Part shown: piece by piece, positions 26,476 through 35,288 of the stretch | Position numbering within the stretch: the first letter of the stretch is position 1 | How the letters are laid out: each line of letters starts with the position of its first letter | The notes under the pieces: generated by a model | What the model saw: the letters and a program-made list of their open reading frames with translations, nothing else | The model's database searches: none | What the model was told of the DNA's origin: nothing | Translations under genes and position numbers: made by a program | Source: Cytophagales bacterium | GTDB taxonomy: Bacteria; Bacteroidota; Bacteroidia; Cytophagales; Flammeovirgaceae | Assembly: GCA_025056215.1 (NCBI GenBank) | Contig: JANWWC010000002.1 | Location: forward strand, 62,001 to 126,000 | Length of the DNA: 64,000 nucleotides | Direction of reading: 5' to 3'

Positions 26476-26507
26476 CAAACTTAAAAACAATCTTTCTTAA
26501 TCTCCAA
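26476..26507 (-). promoter_or_regulatory. promoter of the atpEFH block
   Basis: Read on the minus strand: TTG (26507-26505), a 21-nt spacer, then TAAGTTTG (26483-26476), a full match to TTG-N-TAnnTTTG. The start would be near 26469, about 48 nt before atpE. It shows that the block begins at atpE. Confidence 0.7.
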
Positions 26508-26540
26508 AAAATTTGATACTAAGTTTGTAGAATTCTTAAA

Positions 26541-28814
26541 TTAGAACACAACTATTTTTGAAAGATAGGTTTCTCCTATAGAATTGCTTATTTTCAACAA
26601 ATATACCGACGGTTTTAAATCTCGTAGAATAATAAGCTTACCTTCTTGAGTGCTCGTGTACTTTCCTATGGATTTTCCATCTATACTAAGCAATTCAGCA
26701 AAAAACGGCGTAAAATCCCATTCTATAAACACTTCTCCTTGAGAAGGATTAGGATATATAGCAATTGTAGGATTCTCGTTTACTTTTAGTAAACCACTCG
26801 TAATTCTCGGTTTTACTACTACATTAATAGCATAAGTATTTTCACCATTAGCATTTCTGGCGGTAAGTGCCACGGAGTATACCTTTGCTGAATCCACTCG
26901 TACAACTGGAGTAAAATCGGAATATGTTCTTCCATTTATAGTCCAAGTATAGGAAGTCGCATGATGAGAAGCATTCCAAAGCTTGAGCGTATCGCCTACG
27001 CGAAGGTTGGCTGTATCTAACACCGCAAAATACGCGCAAGGCATAAGCAAAGAAGGCTGAAACGGATTTAATGAAATAGATTGAGTATTTAAGACCATCA
27101 TTTTCATGTTTTCAAATCCTAAGCCGCTTCTAGGCTGCGGTGTTTGATTTTCTTTCTTTTGAGAAATCTTTTCTACTTTCCCTCCGTCATTAATATACAA
27201 AAAGACCGAACGCCCAAAAGCTTGGCAAATCGTTTGCCCTTGATTCGGATAAATTCTTAAAAAGCTATTCGTAGGCAAGTACCAACCAAATCGCAAAGAA
27301 TCCCATCCTATCAATAATGGAATAGCAGCTTGATTGTTCTCCCAGAATTGATAACTCCCTGTACCCGAAGCGGTATTGCTAAACGCTCTTGAAACAATAG
27401 CAGAAGTTTTTAGCAAACCAAGTCCGTTAATAGAAGCAAGATTACCGTCATAGGCCAATGTAGTAGAGGTATAAAAATTAGCAGGAACAGATTTTTTCCC
27501 GACGTAATGAGCGTCTTCTCCTACGAAAGCCACAATTTTATGGCTCATAGTCATCAGTTTTTTAACTGAATCTCCTACAATAGAATTAAAAAAAGCTTGA
27601 AGGTTTGTAGAATTATTATTTACAAAAATGTATTTCTTCGATACTCGAGCACGATTTAATAGCGCACTTGTATCGGCGGCAGATGATAAAATGGTTCTGC
27701 CTAATAATACATTCGTCAAGTTCCGAGTTATCAATTGCGTTCTCACCTGGGCAGCAACACTTGTGGCAGATGTATCTGAAGATAAAATCAAAACTGTATC
27801 GGTAAGATTACCTGACAAAGTACTTTGGGCTAAAGAGTCGAAAAGTGCTGCATTCTCATTTACCTCATTGCTTCCTGTCAAATAAAGTTGGTAAGATATT
27901 GTTTCCTCTAAAATAGGAGGTACCACATTTCGCTTATTAGCAGGATTTCCCTTTACCGAAAGATTTGTAAAATCGAGTGTATCGCCATTTACAAGTTGCT
28001 GAACCAAAATAGTTCCTGCAGAAAGCCTACCTGAAGTCGTGCTAAAAGTAGAAGGCGTATAGACACTCACTGTAGCTGTTCCGTAAGCATATGCTTTTTT
28101 TTCTTTAAAGTCTATGCAAAGCGCCATCATATCATCTACTCCTATTCCTCTCAAAGGATACTTTCCTTGGGTTTGCATCCAATTAGCCAAAAAGCCTACT
28201 AAACGAGGCATTCTTCCGCGCTCCATAAAATGCGTATCAAAATAATATCCTGGGAAAACGTTAATAAAATCATCTCGCAAAGTGATAGATGAATGATTGA
28301 CATTCTCAATAATGTGATAACTTTGCATTGTAGTTCCTTCTGCTGTATACACTACGCTTGAAAGAATAGCACAACCTGCAGAAGTTCCCATCAAAACTCC
28401 TCCTTGCATGAACTTATCGCGCGCCGCTCGCTCCAAGGTGGTTCCTTTCCAACGAGAATAATAATCAAATTGGTCTCCTCCTCGAAAGAAAAATACATCA
28501 TAACTCATCAACTCATTGTAAGTCTGAGCGTTAGGAGTTCGAATGCTAAATTCTTTGGCTTCTACTGCACCCAAACTTCTAAAATAATCTACCATGAAGG
28601 TGCTTATAGAATTTACATCTGCCACTGTACTGATAATAGCAACGCGCTTATTCCGCGATTTATCTACTGCCCAACGATAAGGAGCATCGCTCCAACTTCC
28701 CGCTTTATTGGATTCTGGTCCTCCTCCCACAATTACCATGTATCCTTGCGCCCAAATTAAATGAGGCAATAACCCAATTATAAATAGCAACAAAGAGAAA
28801 GCTAAGTTTTTCAT
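26541..28814 (-). CDS. cyanophycinase-like (S51) protein exported by the T9SS
   Basis: 757 residues. Signal peptide (to IWAQ), then a peptidase S51 domain (about 25-290) with the nucleophile elbow GTSAGCAI (Ser145), the GGGPESN opening and FFRGGDQFDYY. S51 members include cyanophycinase, which cuts the Asp-Arg polymer cyanophycin, and dipeptidase E. A PKD-like beta domain (TSYTWTINGRTYSD, about 625-680) precedes a T9SS type A sorting domain, IAIYPNPSQGEVFIEWDF to the end. It is thus a secreted or surface-bound enzyme. Substrate is not proven; the family also contains inactive secreted homologues. It follows rsmE by 34 bp. Confidence 0.85.
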   Translation of the reverse strand: MKNLAFSLLLFIIGLLPHLIWAQGYMVIVGGGPESNKAGSWSDAPYRWAVDKSRNKRVAIISTVADVNSISTFMVDYFRSLGAVEAKEFSIRTPNAQTYNELMSYDVFFFRGGDQFDYYSRWKGTTLERAARDKFMQGGVLMGTSAGCAILSSVVYTAEGTTMQSYHIIENVNHSSITLRDDFINVFPGYYFDTHFMERGRMPRLVGFLANWMQTQGKYPLRGIGVDDMMALCIDFKEKKAYAYGTATVSVYTPSTFSTTSGRLSAGTILVQQLVNGDTLDFTNLSVKGNPANKRNVVPPILEETISYQLYLTGSNEVNENAALFDSLAQSTLSGNLTDTVLILSSDTSATSVAAQVRTQLITRNLTNVLLGRTILSSAADTSALLNRARVSKKYIFVNNNSTNLQAFFNSIVGDSVKKLMTMSHKIVAFVGEDAHYVGKKSVPANFYTSTTLAYDGNLASINGLGLLKTSAIVSRAFSNTASGTGSYQFWENNQAAIPLLIGWDSLRFGWYLPTNSFLRIYPNQGQTICQAFGRSVFLYINDGGKVEKISQKKENQTPQPRSGLGFENMKMMVLNTQSISLNPFQPSLLMPCAYFAVLDTANLRVGDTLKLWNASHHATSYTWTINGRTYSDFTPVVRVDSAKVYSVALTARNANGENTYAINVVVKPRITSGLLKVNENPTIAIYPNPSQGEVFIEWDFTPFFAELLSIDGKSIGKYTSTQEGKLIILRDLKPSVYLLKISNSIGETYLSKIVVF

Positions 28815-28848
28815 GTTAGCAAAACTTTAATTTAATAGCTAAAATACA

Positions 28849-29607
28849 TTAATTTACTGGAATCCCAAGCTTTGAACGAGATAAATTAGCACAGTGCGCT
28901 AAGGCATTTATAGCGTTCACTACATAAAGAGCAGCGGTTTCTGTTCTCAAGCGAGAAGAAGTTAAACTCACTAATCTAAATCCATGTTGTTGAGCGTGAG
29001 AAAGTTCTTGTTTACTAAAACCGCCTTCGGGTCCTATAGCTACACAAATAGGATTTTGAACATTCGCTGCATCACAAAGCATCTCAACAGGTTGCTCACA
29101 CAATTCGCAGATAAATTTTTGTACCTTGGAATCTTGTTGCGAAACAAACTCTGAAAAAGGCGTTATACCCTTAATCACAGGAATGTGATATTGTTGAGAC
29201 TGTTTCATAGCAGCTACTGCAATACGTTCTAATCGGTCTATGGGAACATCTTTTCTTAAAGAATGTTCTGTTTTAAGAAAAGTAATTTGATTAATACCGA
29301 TTTCTGTTGCTTTTTCGAGAAACCATTCGATTCTATCAATATTTTTAGTAGGAGCTACACCAATGTGTAAATAATAAAAAAGGCGTAGACTTTCATGGCG
29401 CGTTTCTGTTAGATGCACTACAGCTTGTTTTTTATGCTGATGACTAAATATGGCTTTTCTCACTAATCCTTTTCCGTTGGTGATTTCTATTAGTTCGCCC
29501 TTACACGCCCGCAATACTTTAACAAGATGATAGCTTTCTTCTTCTGGTAAATTCCATTCTTGTGCTATAGAATCCAAGTGTTTATCGTAAAAAATAGGTA
29601 AAGACAT
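28849..29607 (-). CDS. rsmE: 16S rRNA (uracil-1498-N3)-methyltransferase
   Basis: 252 residues of the RsmE family, which methylates U1498 of 16S rRNA. The SPOUT-fold knot is visible in CVAIGPEGGFSKQELSHAQQHG and SSRLRTETAALYVVNAI, and the N-terminal PUA-like part in EESYHLVKVLRACKGE. It starts 3 bp downstream of the WG-repeat gene stop, so both are cotranscribed. Confidence 0.95.
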   Translation of the reverse strand: MSLPIFYDKHLDSIAQEWNLPEEESYHLVKVLRACKGELIEITNGKGLVRKAIFSHQHKKQAVVHLTETRHESLRLFYYLHIGVAPTKNIDRIEWFLEKATEIGINQITFLKTEHSLRKDVPIDRLERIAVAAMKQSQQYHIPVIKGITPFSEFVSQQDSKVQKFICELCEQPVEMLCDAANVQNPICVAIGPEGGFSKQELSHAQQHGFRLVSLTSSRLRTETAALYVVNAINALAHCANLSRSKLGIPVN

Positions 29608-29610
29608 GAA

Positions 29611-31116
29611 CTAATTACAAAGGTTTACACATTTGCCTTCTTTATCGATATAAAAACTTTTATTTTCTTTTTTTACGTAAGCCGTTCCATTGATAAACTC
29701 TTCTACTTCATCGTACTGAAAGGGAATTACAATTTCTCCGTCTGTATTTACAAAACCCCACTTACCATATTTGTAAACTGCCGCCAGTCCTTCTGAAAAG
29801 CCATAAGGCGTAATTTTATCATATTCAGGCTTTATTTTTTCTTCGCCTGCTTTGTTAATATAACCCCACTTATTGTTTTTCCTCACAGCAGCAAATCCAT
29901 TTCTAAAATTAGAAACTTGTTCGTACTGATTTTTTAGCAAAAGTTCTTTTCCTTCGTTATTAATAAACAAAAATTGTTCGCCAATTTTAGCTTTCGCCAT
30001 ACCGTCGGAAAAATCATCAATTTTATCGTATTTGCATTCAGTAAGAAGTCTTCCTGTTTCGTCCATAATGCCGAATTTTCCGTTTTTTTTCACATGCACG
30101 AATCCATCGGAAACAAAATCATCAGCTTCATCGAACATCAAAGGCTCTTCGTTATTGTATTTGTTGATAAATCCTTGCTTTTTATCGTGTGTATACACTT
30201 TAAAGAGCTCATGAGAGAAATTCTTTATTTTTTTATATACTGCTGGAATCACCAGTTTCCCAGAAAGAGAAATTACGCCGTAGTTTCCTTTTTCAAAATC
30301 AATTTTTTGGCAGCCTTTGCATACAAAAGCAAAACCTTCATGAAAATCGCTAATCAAATCGTACTCTGCAGGCAAAATTTCCTTTCCTTTATTATTAATT
30401 AACCCAAATTTATTTTCTCGCTTTACTTTTGCAATTCCTCCTACTACGCTCTCGCCCCAATCATACTGATTGCTTACTATGAGTCCTTCTTTACTCAAGT
30501 ACATAAATTTATTATTTTTCCGAACAAGGGCTAATCCTTCCGAAAAAGGAAGAGCTTCTTCGTACTGAAAAGGGATTACTTCTTCGTCAGCAGTGTTGAT
30601 ATAACCGCGATTTCCGCTATGCCGAATAACTCCAAAATGCCCTACATCGTCTTCTTTTTTAACAATTTCTACATAACAACCTATACAAACAGATGCCAAG
30701 CCCTCTGAAAATCCTTGGGCATCGTCGTATTTGAGTGGAATTACTAAACTTCCATACTGATTGATAAATCCCCATTTTCCACCGTGAAACTGATGATTCG
30801 CTAAATCTGCTATGCAACCATTACAAACAGCTGCATAACCTTCTTTGAAATCAGTAGCACCATCGTAGACAGCTCCTACAATTTCACGTCCGCGCTGATT
30901 CACATAGCCCCATTTCCCGTTCGGAAACTGCACCGCGGCAAATCCTCCCTGGAAAGGAGCGGCAAACCTATATTTTGGGGAAACTATCACTTCACCTGTT
31001 GTTGCATTCTCATATCCGTAGAGTCCTTCTTTGCTCTGAAAAACAACGAGAGAATATGGAACTTGAGCTCTCAACCCAAGACTCACAAAAATGAAAAGAA
31101 AACACGTTGTTTTCAT
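29611..31116 (-). CDS. exported WG-repeat protein
   Basis: 501 residues, signal peptide (to LRAQ), then about ten WG (KWG) beta-repeats of 25-50 residues, for example GKWGYVNQRGREIV, GKWGFINQYGSLVIP, NKFGLINNKGKEIL and NKWGYINKAGEE. Cysteine pairs (CNGC, CIGC, CKGC) recur in loops between the repeats at about 97, 142 and 265, possibly for disulfides. WG-repeat proteins are common in Bacteroidota and other bacteria; their function is not established, and binding to other molecules at the cell surface is assumed. It lies between ctaA and rsmE on one strand with short gaps (30 and 3 bp), so expression is probably shared. Confidence 0.8.
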   Translation of the reverse strand: MKTTCFLFIFVSLGLRAQVPYSLVVFQSKEGLYGYENATTGEVIVSPKYRFAAPFQGGFAAVQFPNGKWGYVNQRGREIVGAVYDGATDFKEGYAAVCNGCIADLANHQFHGGKWGFINQYGSLVIPLKYDDAQGFSEGLASVCIGCYVEIVKKEDDVGHFGVIRHSGNRGYINTADEEVIPFQYEEALPFSEGLALVRKNNKFMYLSKEGLIVSNQYDWGESVVGGIAKVKRENKFGLINNKGKEILPAEYDLISDFHEGFAFVCKGCQKIDFEKGNYGVISLSGKLVIPAVYKKIKNFSHELFKVYTHDKKQGFINKYNNEEPLMFDEADDFVSDGFVHVKKNGKFGIMDETGRLLTECKYDKIDDFSDGMAKAKIGEQFLFINNEGKELLLKNQYEQVSNFRNGFAAVRKNNKWGYINKAGEEKIKPEYDKITPYGFSEGLAAVYKYGKWGFVNTDGEIVIPFQYDEVEEFINGTAYVKKENKSFYIDKEGKCVNLCN

Positions 31117-31146
31117 GAAATTAGAATTACAAAATTTGATTAACCA

Positions 31147-32226
31147 TCAAGCATTTTTACGCAAATTGTGTTGAATAGTTTGTTTCAAAAAGAAGTTTTC
31201 ATAATTGGTAATCATCAGTATGACAAACTGAACTCCGAACATAATGTTTGCTAACCATAAATGAAGCGGCTGCATAAAAGCAGGAATTGCAAAATAAGCC
31301 ATAATGGCTCCACTTACGATTTCAATCACAATAATTACACCCAAAGCACTACTCCATTTTAACAAAACAGTATTTTGTCGGCTGTTCTTCAAAAGCTCAT
31401 AAACAAGATAACCGTTTAATATCAACACAAGAAGAGAAAAACTTCTATGGATATAAAACACCATTCCAACGCTTTCAACCCATTTATTTCGAGAAATTGC
31501 TAAGTTAGCCACCACATCAATTTTTTCGCGCACTTGTGTGCCTAGCACGATTTGAATTACAGAAAATATTAAGCAAATGACAAACAAACCATTAATTCTT
31601 TTTACGTTTTGCACATCAATGGGAGAAAACACTCCTTGATACGAACGCATCAGAGTATATAAAAGCAATGAGACCAATAACAATGCTAAAATCATGTGCA
31701 AAGTAACCATCCACCCTATTAGATTTGTAGAAACAACAAAAGCTCCAATCCACGCTTGAAACAACACTAAGAAAACCGAACACCAGGCTAACACAGGAAT
31801 TGTAACGTCTGTTTTCCAATAAGCTAACGACCCAAATGCTGTAATCAGAATAAAAATGCCAATAAGAGCACCGATAAGTCGATTAATGTATTCAATCCAC
31901 GTCTTAAGAGGATGAAAATCTTGTTCTATTAGAATAGTAGGATCATGAAGAATTTTTTCTGCTTTTTCTCGATAGCCAAGTCTTTGTAAGAAAGAAGCTA
32001 ATTGCACATTTTTTTGTCTGCGCTTTTCAGCAAAGATTTCTTTATAATTCTCTGGAAGTTGGCTTACGTGCGTTGGTGGAATGTACTGTCCAAAACACTT
32101 TGGCCAATCTGGGCAACCCATGCCTGAGCCCGTACTTCGTACAATTCCTCCTACTAATATTAGCATGTAAACCGCTATGACCGTAATAACCCCAAAACGA
32201 CGAAATAGCTGCTGTCCTCGACTCAT
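31147..32226 (-). CDS. ctaA: heme A synthase
   Basis: 359 residues, polytopic COX15/CtaA family. The first helix and loop read LVGGIVRSTGSGMGCPDWPKC, the diagnostic block with the conserved cysteine; heme-ligating histidines lie in FHPLKTWIEYINRLIGALIG, VVTLHMILA-like MVTLHMILALLLV, FYIHRSFSLLV and MQPLHLWLAN. It converts heme O to heme A for cytochrome oxidase. The partner genes ctaB and ctaE are in the same window but in another unit. rimM lies 33 bp upstream. Confidence 0.96.
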   Translation of the reverse strand: MSRGQQLFRRFGVITVIAVYMLILVGGIVRSTGSGMGCPDWPKCFGQYIPPTHVSQLPENYKEIFAEKRRQKNVQLASFLQRLGYREKAEKILHDPTILIEQDFHPLKTWIEYINRLIGALIGIFILITAFGSLAYWKTDVTIPVLAWCSVFLVLFQAWIGAFVVSTNLIGWMVTLHMILALLLVSLLLYTLMRSYQGVFSPIDVQNVKRINGLFVICLIFSVIQIVLGTQVREKIDVVANLAISRNKWVESVGMVFYIHRSFSLLVLILNGYLVYELLKNSRQNTVLLKWSSALGVIIVIEIVSGAIMAYFAIPAFMQPLHLWLANIMFGVQFVILMITNYENFFLKQTIQHNLRKNA

Positions 32227-32259
32227 CTTTTTTCCGAATAATTAGACTTCAAAATAAAC

Positions 32260-32817
32260 TCATCGCTCTCTCTTTGTAGAATCTTGCAAGTAAACTTCTA
32301 TAAGTCCTTCAGGAAGATTAAAAAAAATCTGCTGACAAGCATTATCAATTTTATCAATAAAAGATTTTACTAAAGGAATGAGCACTTCTTTGCCCTCCAT
32401 CGTGGTTTGCGCTAAAAATTGCGCAGGCATTTCTACAATGCTCTCCACTTTGCCGATTGTCTGATTTGTACGATTGTCAATTATTTCGAATCCTAAGATT
32501 TCATGATAATAAAAGTAATCTTCATCAAGTACAGGAAGTTCGCTTAAGGGCAAATAAAGTTTACGGCCTCTTAAAGCACGCGCCTTTTCAACAGTATCGA
32601 TTTCCTCTAAATGCAAAATAACATCTTTGCCTTTCAGACGAATCTCTTTAACAAAATAAGGAACAAGTTCATGCTCTAACTCAATAAAAACTGACTCTAT
32701 GTCTAAGTATTCTTCTAGGTAATCTACATCAAAATGAGCGGTGAGCCCCCCCTTCAGGCCATGAGTTTGGCGAATCATTCCTAATTCAAAGCAATCTTCT
32801 TTTTCAGGTATCATCAT
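32260..32817 (-). CDS. rimM: ribosome maturation factor RimM
   Basis: 185 residues from ATG 32817 (MMIPEKEDC); the longer frame from 32847 is unlikely because the -7 box (32836-32843) lies inside it. RimM N-domain: ELGMIRQTHGLKGGLTAHFD; linker EKARALRGRKLYLPLSELP; PRC-barrel C-domain DYFYYHEILGFEIID...KEVLIPLVKSFID. It binds protein S19 during 30S assembly. rpsP, trmD and rplS, its frequent neighbours, are absent; instead it heads a unit with ctaA. Confidence 0.95.
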   Translation of the reverse strand: MMIPEKEDCFELGMIRQTHGLKGGLTAHFDVDYLEEYLDIESVFIELEHELVPYFVKEIRLKGKDVILHLEEIDTVEKARALRGRKLYLPLSELPVLDEDYFYYHEILGFEIIDNRTNQTIGKVESIVEMPAQFLAQTTMEGKEVLIPLVKSFIDKIDNACQQIFFNLPEGLIEVYLQDSTKRER

Positions 32818-32835
32818 AAAGCGAGGAGTTTTTAA

Positions 32836-32843
32836 CAAAAATA
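32836..32843 (-). promoter_or_regulatory. -7 box for the rimM-ctaA unit
   Basis: TATTTTTG on the minus strand matches TAnnTTTG, 19 bp before the ATG at 32817. No TTG is found at -33, so support is partial. The position fixes the rimM start. Confidence 0.45.
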
Positions 32844-32989
32844 TCAAAATCTACAAAATTGCGAAGAAACTTTAAATTAGATGTGTTTAACATTTTCACA
32901 AAAAATACATTCTAAATTAGAAATCATTAAAACAACACTTAAAAAAGATTTTTTCATTGTCCGATAATATTCGCATAATATCACACACA

Positions 32990-32997
32990 TAACTTTG
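32990..32997 (+). promoter_or_regulatory. -7 box for the exported endonuclease gene
   Basis: TAACTTTG matches TAnnTTTG and ends 19 bp before the ATG at 33017. The nearest upstream TTG is 30 nt away, beyond the normal spacing. Confidence 0.45.
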
Positions 32998-33016
32998 AAT
33001 AAAAGTTTTTTACATC

Positions 33017-35182
33017 ATGAAATATATCTTATTCACGTTTGTTTTCGCAAGTAGTCTATTAGGAAACGCTCAAATTCCTGCTAACTACTACAACAATGCA
33101 GCCGGCAAGAGTGGCGCACAACTTAAAACAGCTTTATGGAACATTATCAAAAACCCCGCAGCACCCAGTTATTCTTCACTCTATACCCACTATCAGAAAA
33201 CAGACAAAAAACCTAATGGAAAAGTATGGTGTATGTACTCTGATGTACCAGGTGGAACCCCACCTTACGAATATTCTTTTTCCCAAAACTGTGGTACTTA
33301 TACCAAAGAAGGGGATTGTTTTAACCGCGAACACTCTTTTCCTCAAAGTTGGTTTAATAGCCGTATGCCTATGCAATCCGATTTATTTCATGTTTATCCT
33401 ACTGATGGGTGGGTAAATAGCTTGCGAAGCAATTGGCCTTACGGATACGTAACTACTATTACACACACCACAATGAATGGTTCTAAGCTTGGGAAAGACA
33501 ACGGAGCTCGCAACTACGGCTATACAGGAACCGTTTTTGAAGTAATAGATGCTTACAAAGGAGACTTTGCACGCACCCAACTCTATATGGCAATTTGCTA
33601 CGAAGATAAATTAAGTTCTTGGGTATCGAATAGCAATGCAGGTTCTGTTCTAAATGGAACTGCTTTTCCAGGCTTTCATAGCTGGTATTTAAACACGCTC
33701 CTGGAATGGCATATCAAAGACCCAGTAAGCCAAAAAGAAATTGACCGAAACAACGAAGTATTTAAAATTCAAGGTAATCGCAACCCTTTAATCGATAGTC
33801 CGCAATTTGTGCAGCGCATTTGGTTTGCTTCGCAACCTCCTATTGTACAATTTACAGCTGGCTCAGGAATTATCTCAGAGGGAAATACAGGTATAAAAAC
33901 TTATACAGCTACCATTAGCGTTCCTGCCAAACTTTCCTATCCTACTACTATCACCCTCTCAGCAGCTCCCTCTTCTACTGCTACTTTAGGAGTAGACTAT
34001 GTTTTTTCTCCTTCTACTTTTACATTTCAGCCCTCTATGAATGCACAAACGCAAAATATCACTATTACTATCATGGGAGACACTATTACAGAACCAGACG
34101 AAACTGCCATTATTCAAATCCAAAGTACTACATTAGGAGCACCTATCGGAACGATCCATTCTCACGCGCTCACTATTCTTAACGATGACGGCTCTTCTAC
34201 TACTCCGCTGCCACCCGTTATTGAATTTGAAACAATGGCTTCTTCTGTAACAGAAGGAAATATAGGCGCGAAAATTTTTAAAATTCCTGTCAAGGTCCAC
34301 CCTGCTCCATCGTCTTCTGTTTCAGCAACGGTGAGTGTAGAGTCAGTTGGTACTACTGCTACTTCTTCTCATTTCAATTTGCTAACCAACAGTGTAAGTT
34401 TTTCTTCTACAAAGCTCACTGATTCGATAGAGGTAGCTATCATAGGCGATACTATTAACAATTCTAACCGCACTGCAGTATTTCGATTAAGCAATCCTGC
34501 TGGTGGCGCTACTATTGGGAATCAGCTTTTTACGCTTACTATACAAGATGACGATACAACTATTACAAGTCCAGGGCAAAACACTTCGATTCAATTTGAA
34601 ACTGATGAAACAGTACTTTGGGAAGGAAATGAAACGCGCATCATCTACTTGCCTGTTAGCGCTTACCCTGCTCCTACTACCCCTGTTACAGCACAAGTTG
34701 CAATCGACTTCCGATTTACTTCAGCTACTACTAACGATTTTGAATTGCTAACCCACCAGGTGTCTTTTTCGCCTACTCAATCAACTGACCAAGTAGCTGT
34801 AAAATTATTGGGCAACTTGATTAGAGAAAACGACCGATTTGTAGCCTTTAAACTTTCTAATGTTGTAGGAAACGCACAAATAGGAGAGTATGGAACCATC
34901 CGCATTACAATTCAAGATGACGATTCTGCCCCTCTTTCGCATAGCAACGTCGAAAAAGTATTTTTGGTGTATCCTAATCCCACTTCTGATAAATTGTATT
35001 TAGATGGAGACATACAAGAAGTGAAAAAAATCACACTTTATAACTTATTAGGAAATACGGTTTTTGAACTCACTCAAATAAATGACGCTACATTAGACGT
35101 TTATAGTTTGCCCTCTGGCGCGTATTTGTTAGAGATTCTCACTTATTCGCAACTGCATCGCTTCAAAATATTGAAAAAATAG
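33017..35182 (+). CDS. T9SS-exported endonuclease I with Calx-beta repeats
   Basis: 721 residues. Signal peptide (to GNAQ), then an endonuclease I domain (about 20-270) with the His-Me finger core CFNREHSFPQSWF (His106) and DLFHVYPTDGWVNSLRSNWP. Three Calx-beta domains follow (starting near 280, 410 and 530; each begins with an IxFE/VQF...S-EGN strand and ends LTIQDDD or similar). The C-terminus is a T9SS type A sorting domain, FLVYPNPTSDKLYLDGDI to the end. The enzyme would degrade DNA non-specifically outside the cell, for phosphate or nucleoside scavenging or for degrading extracellular matrix DNA. It is transcribed divergently from rimM. Confidence 0.88.
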   Translation: MKYILFTFVFASSLLGNAQIPANYYNNAAGKSGAQLKTALWNIIKNPAAPSYSSLYTHYQKTDKKPNGKVWCMYSDVPGGTPPYEYSFSQNCGTYTKEGDCFNREHSFPQSWFNSRMPMQSDLFHVYPTDGWVNSLRSNWPYGYVTTITHTTMNGSKLGKDNGARNYGYTGTVFEVIDAYKGDFARTQLYMAICYEDKLSSWVSNSNAGSVLNGTAFPGFHSWYLNTLLEWHIKDPVSQKEIDRNNEVFKIQGNRNPLIDSPQFVQRIWFASQPPIVQFTAGSGIISEGNTGIKTYTATISVPAKLSYPTTITLSAAPSSTATLGVDYVFSPSTFTFQPSMNAQTQNITITIMGDTITEPDETAIIQIQSTTLGAPIGTIHSHALTILNDDGSSTTPLPPVIEFETMASSVTEGNIGAKIFKIPVKVHPAPSSSVSATVSVESVGTTATSSHFNLLTNSVSFSSTKLTDSIEVAIIGDTINNSNRTAVFRLSNPAGGATIGNQLFTLTIQDDDTTITSPGQNTSIQFETDETVLWEGNETRIIYLPVSAYPAPTTPVTAQVAIDFRFTSATTNDFELLTHQVSFSPTQSTDQVAVKLLGNLIRENDRFVAFKLSNVVGNAQIGEYGTIRITIQDDDSAPLSHSNVEKVFLVYPNPTSDKLYLDGDIQEVKKITLYNLLGNTVFELTQINDATLDVYSLPSGAYLLEILTYSQLHRFKILKK

Positions 35183-35288
35183 CAATTCTAAATCTAATTT
35201 CCTAAACCACGTCAGAAAGCCACATTTTGTTTTCGTATTTGCGGGATATTCTTTTAATTTGTAAAAGATGAACTGTTGCCAATAAAAT

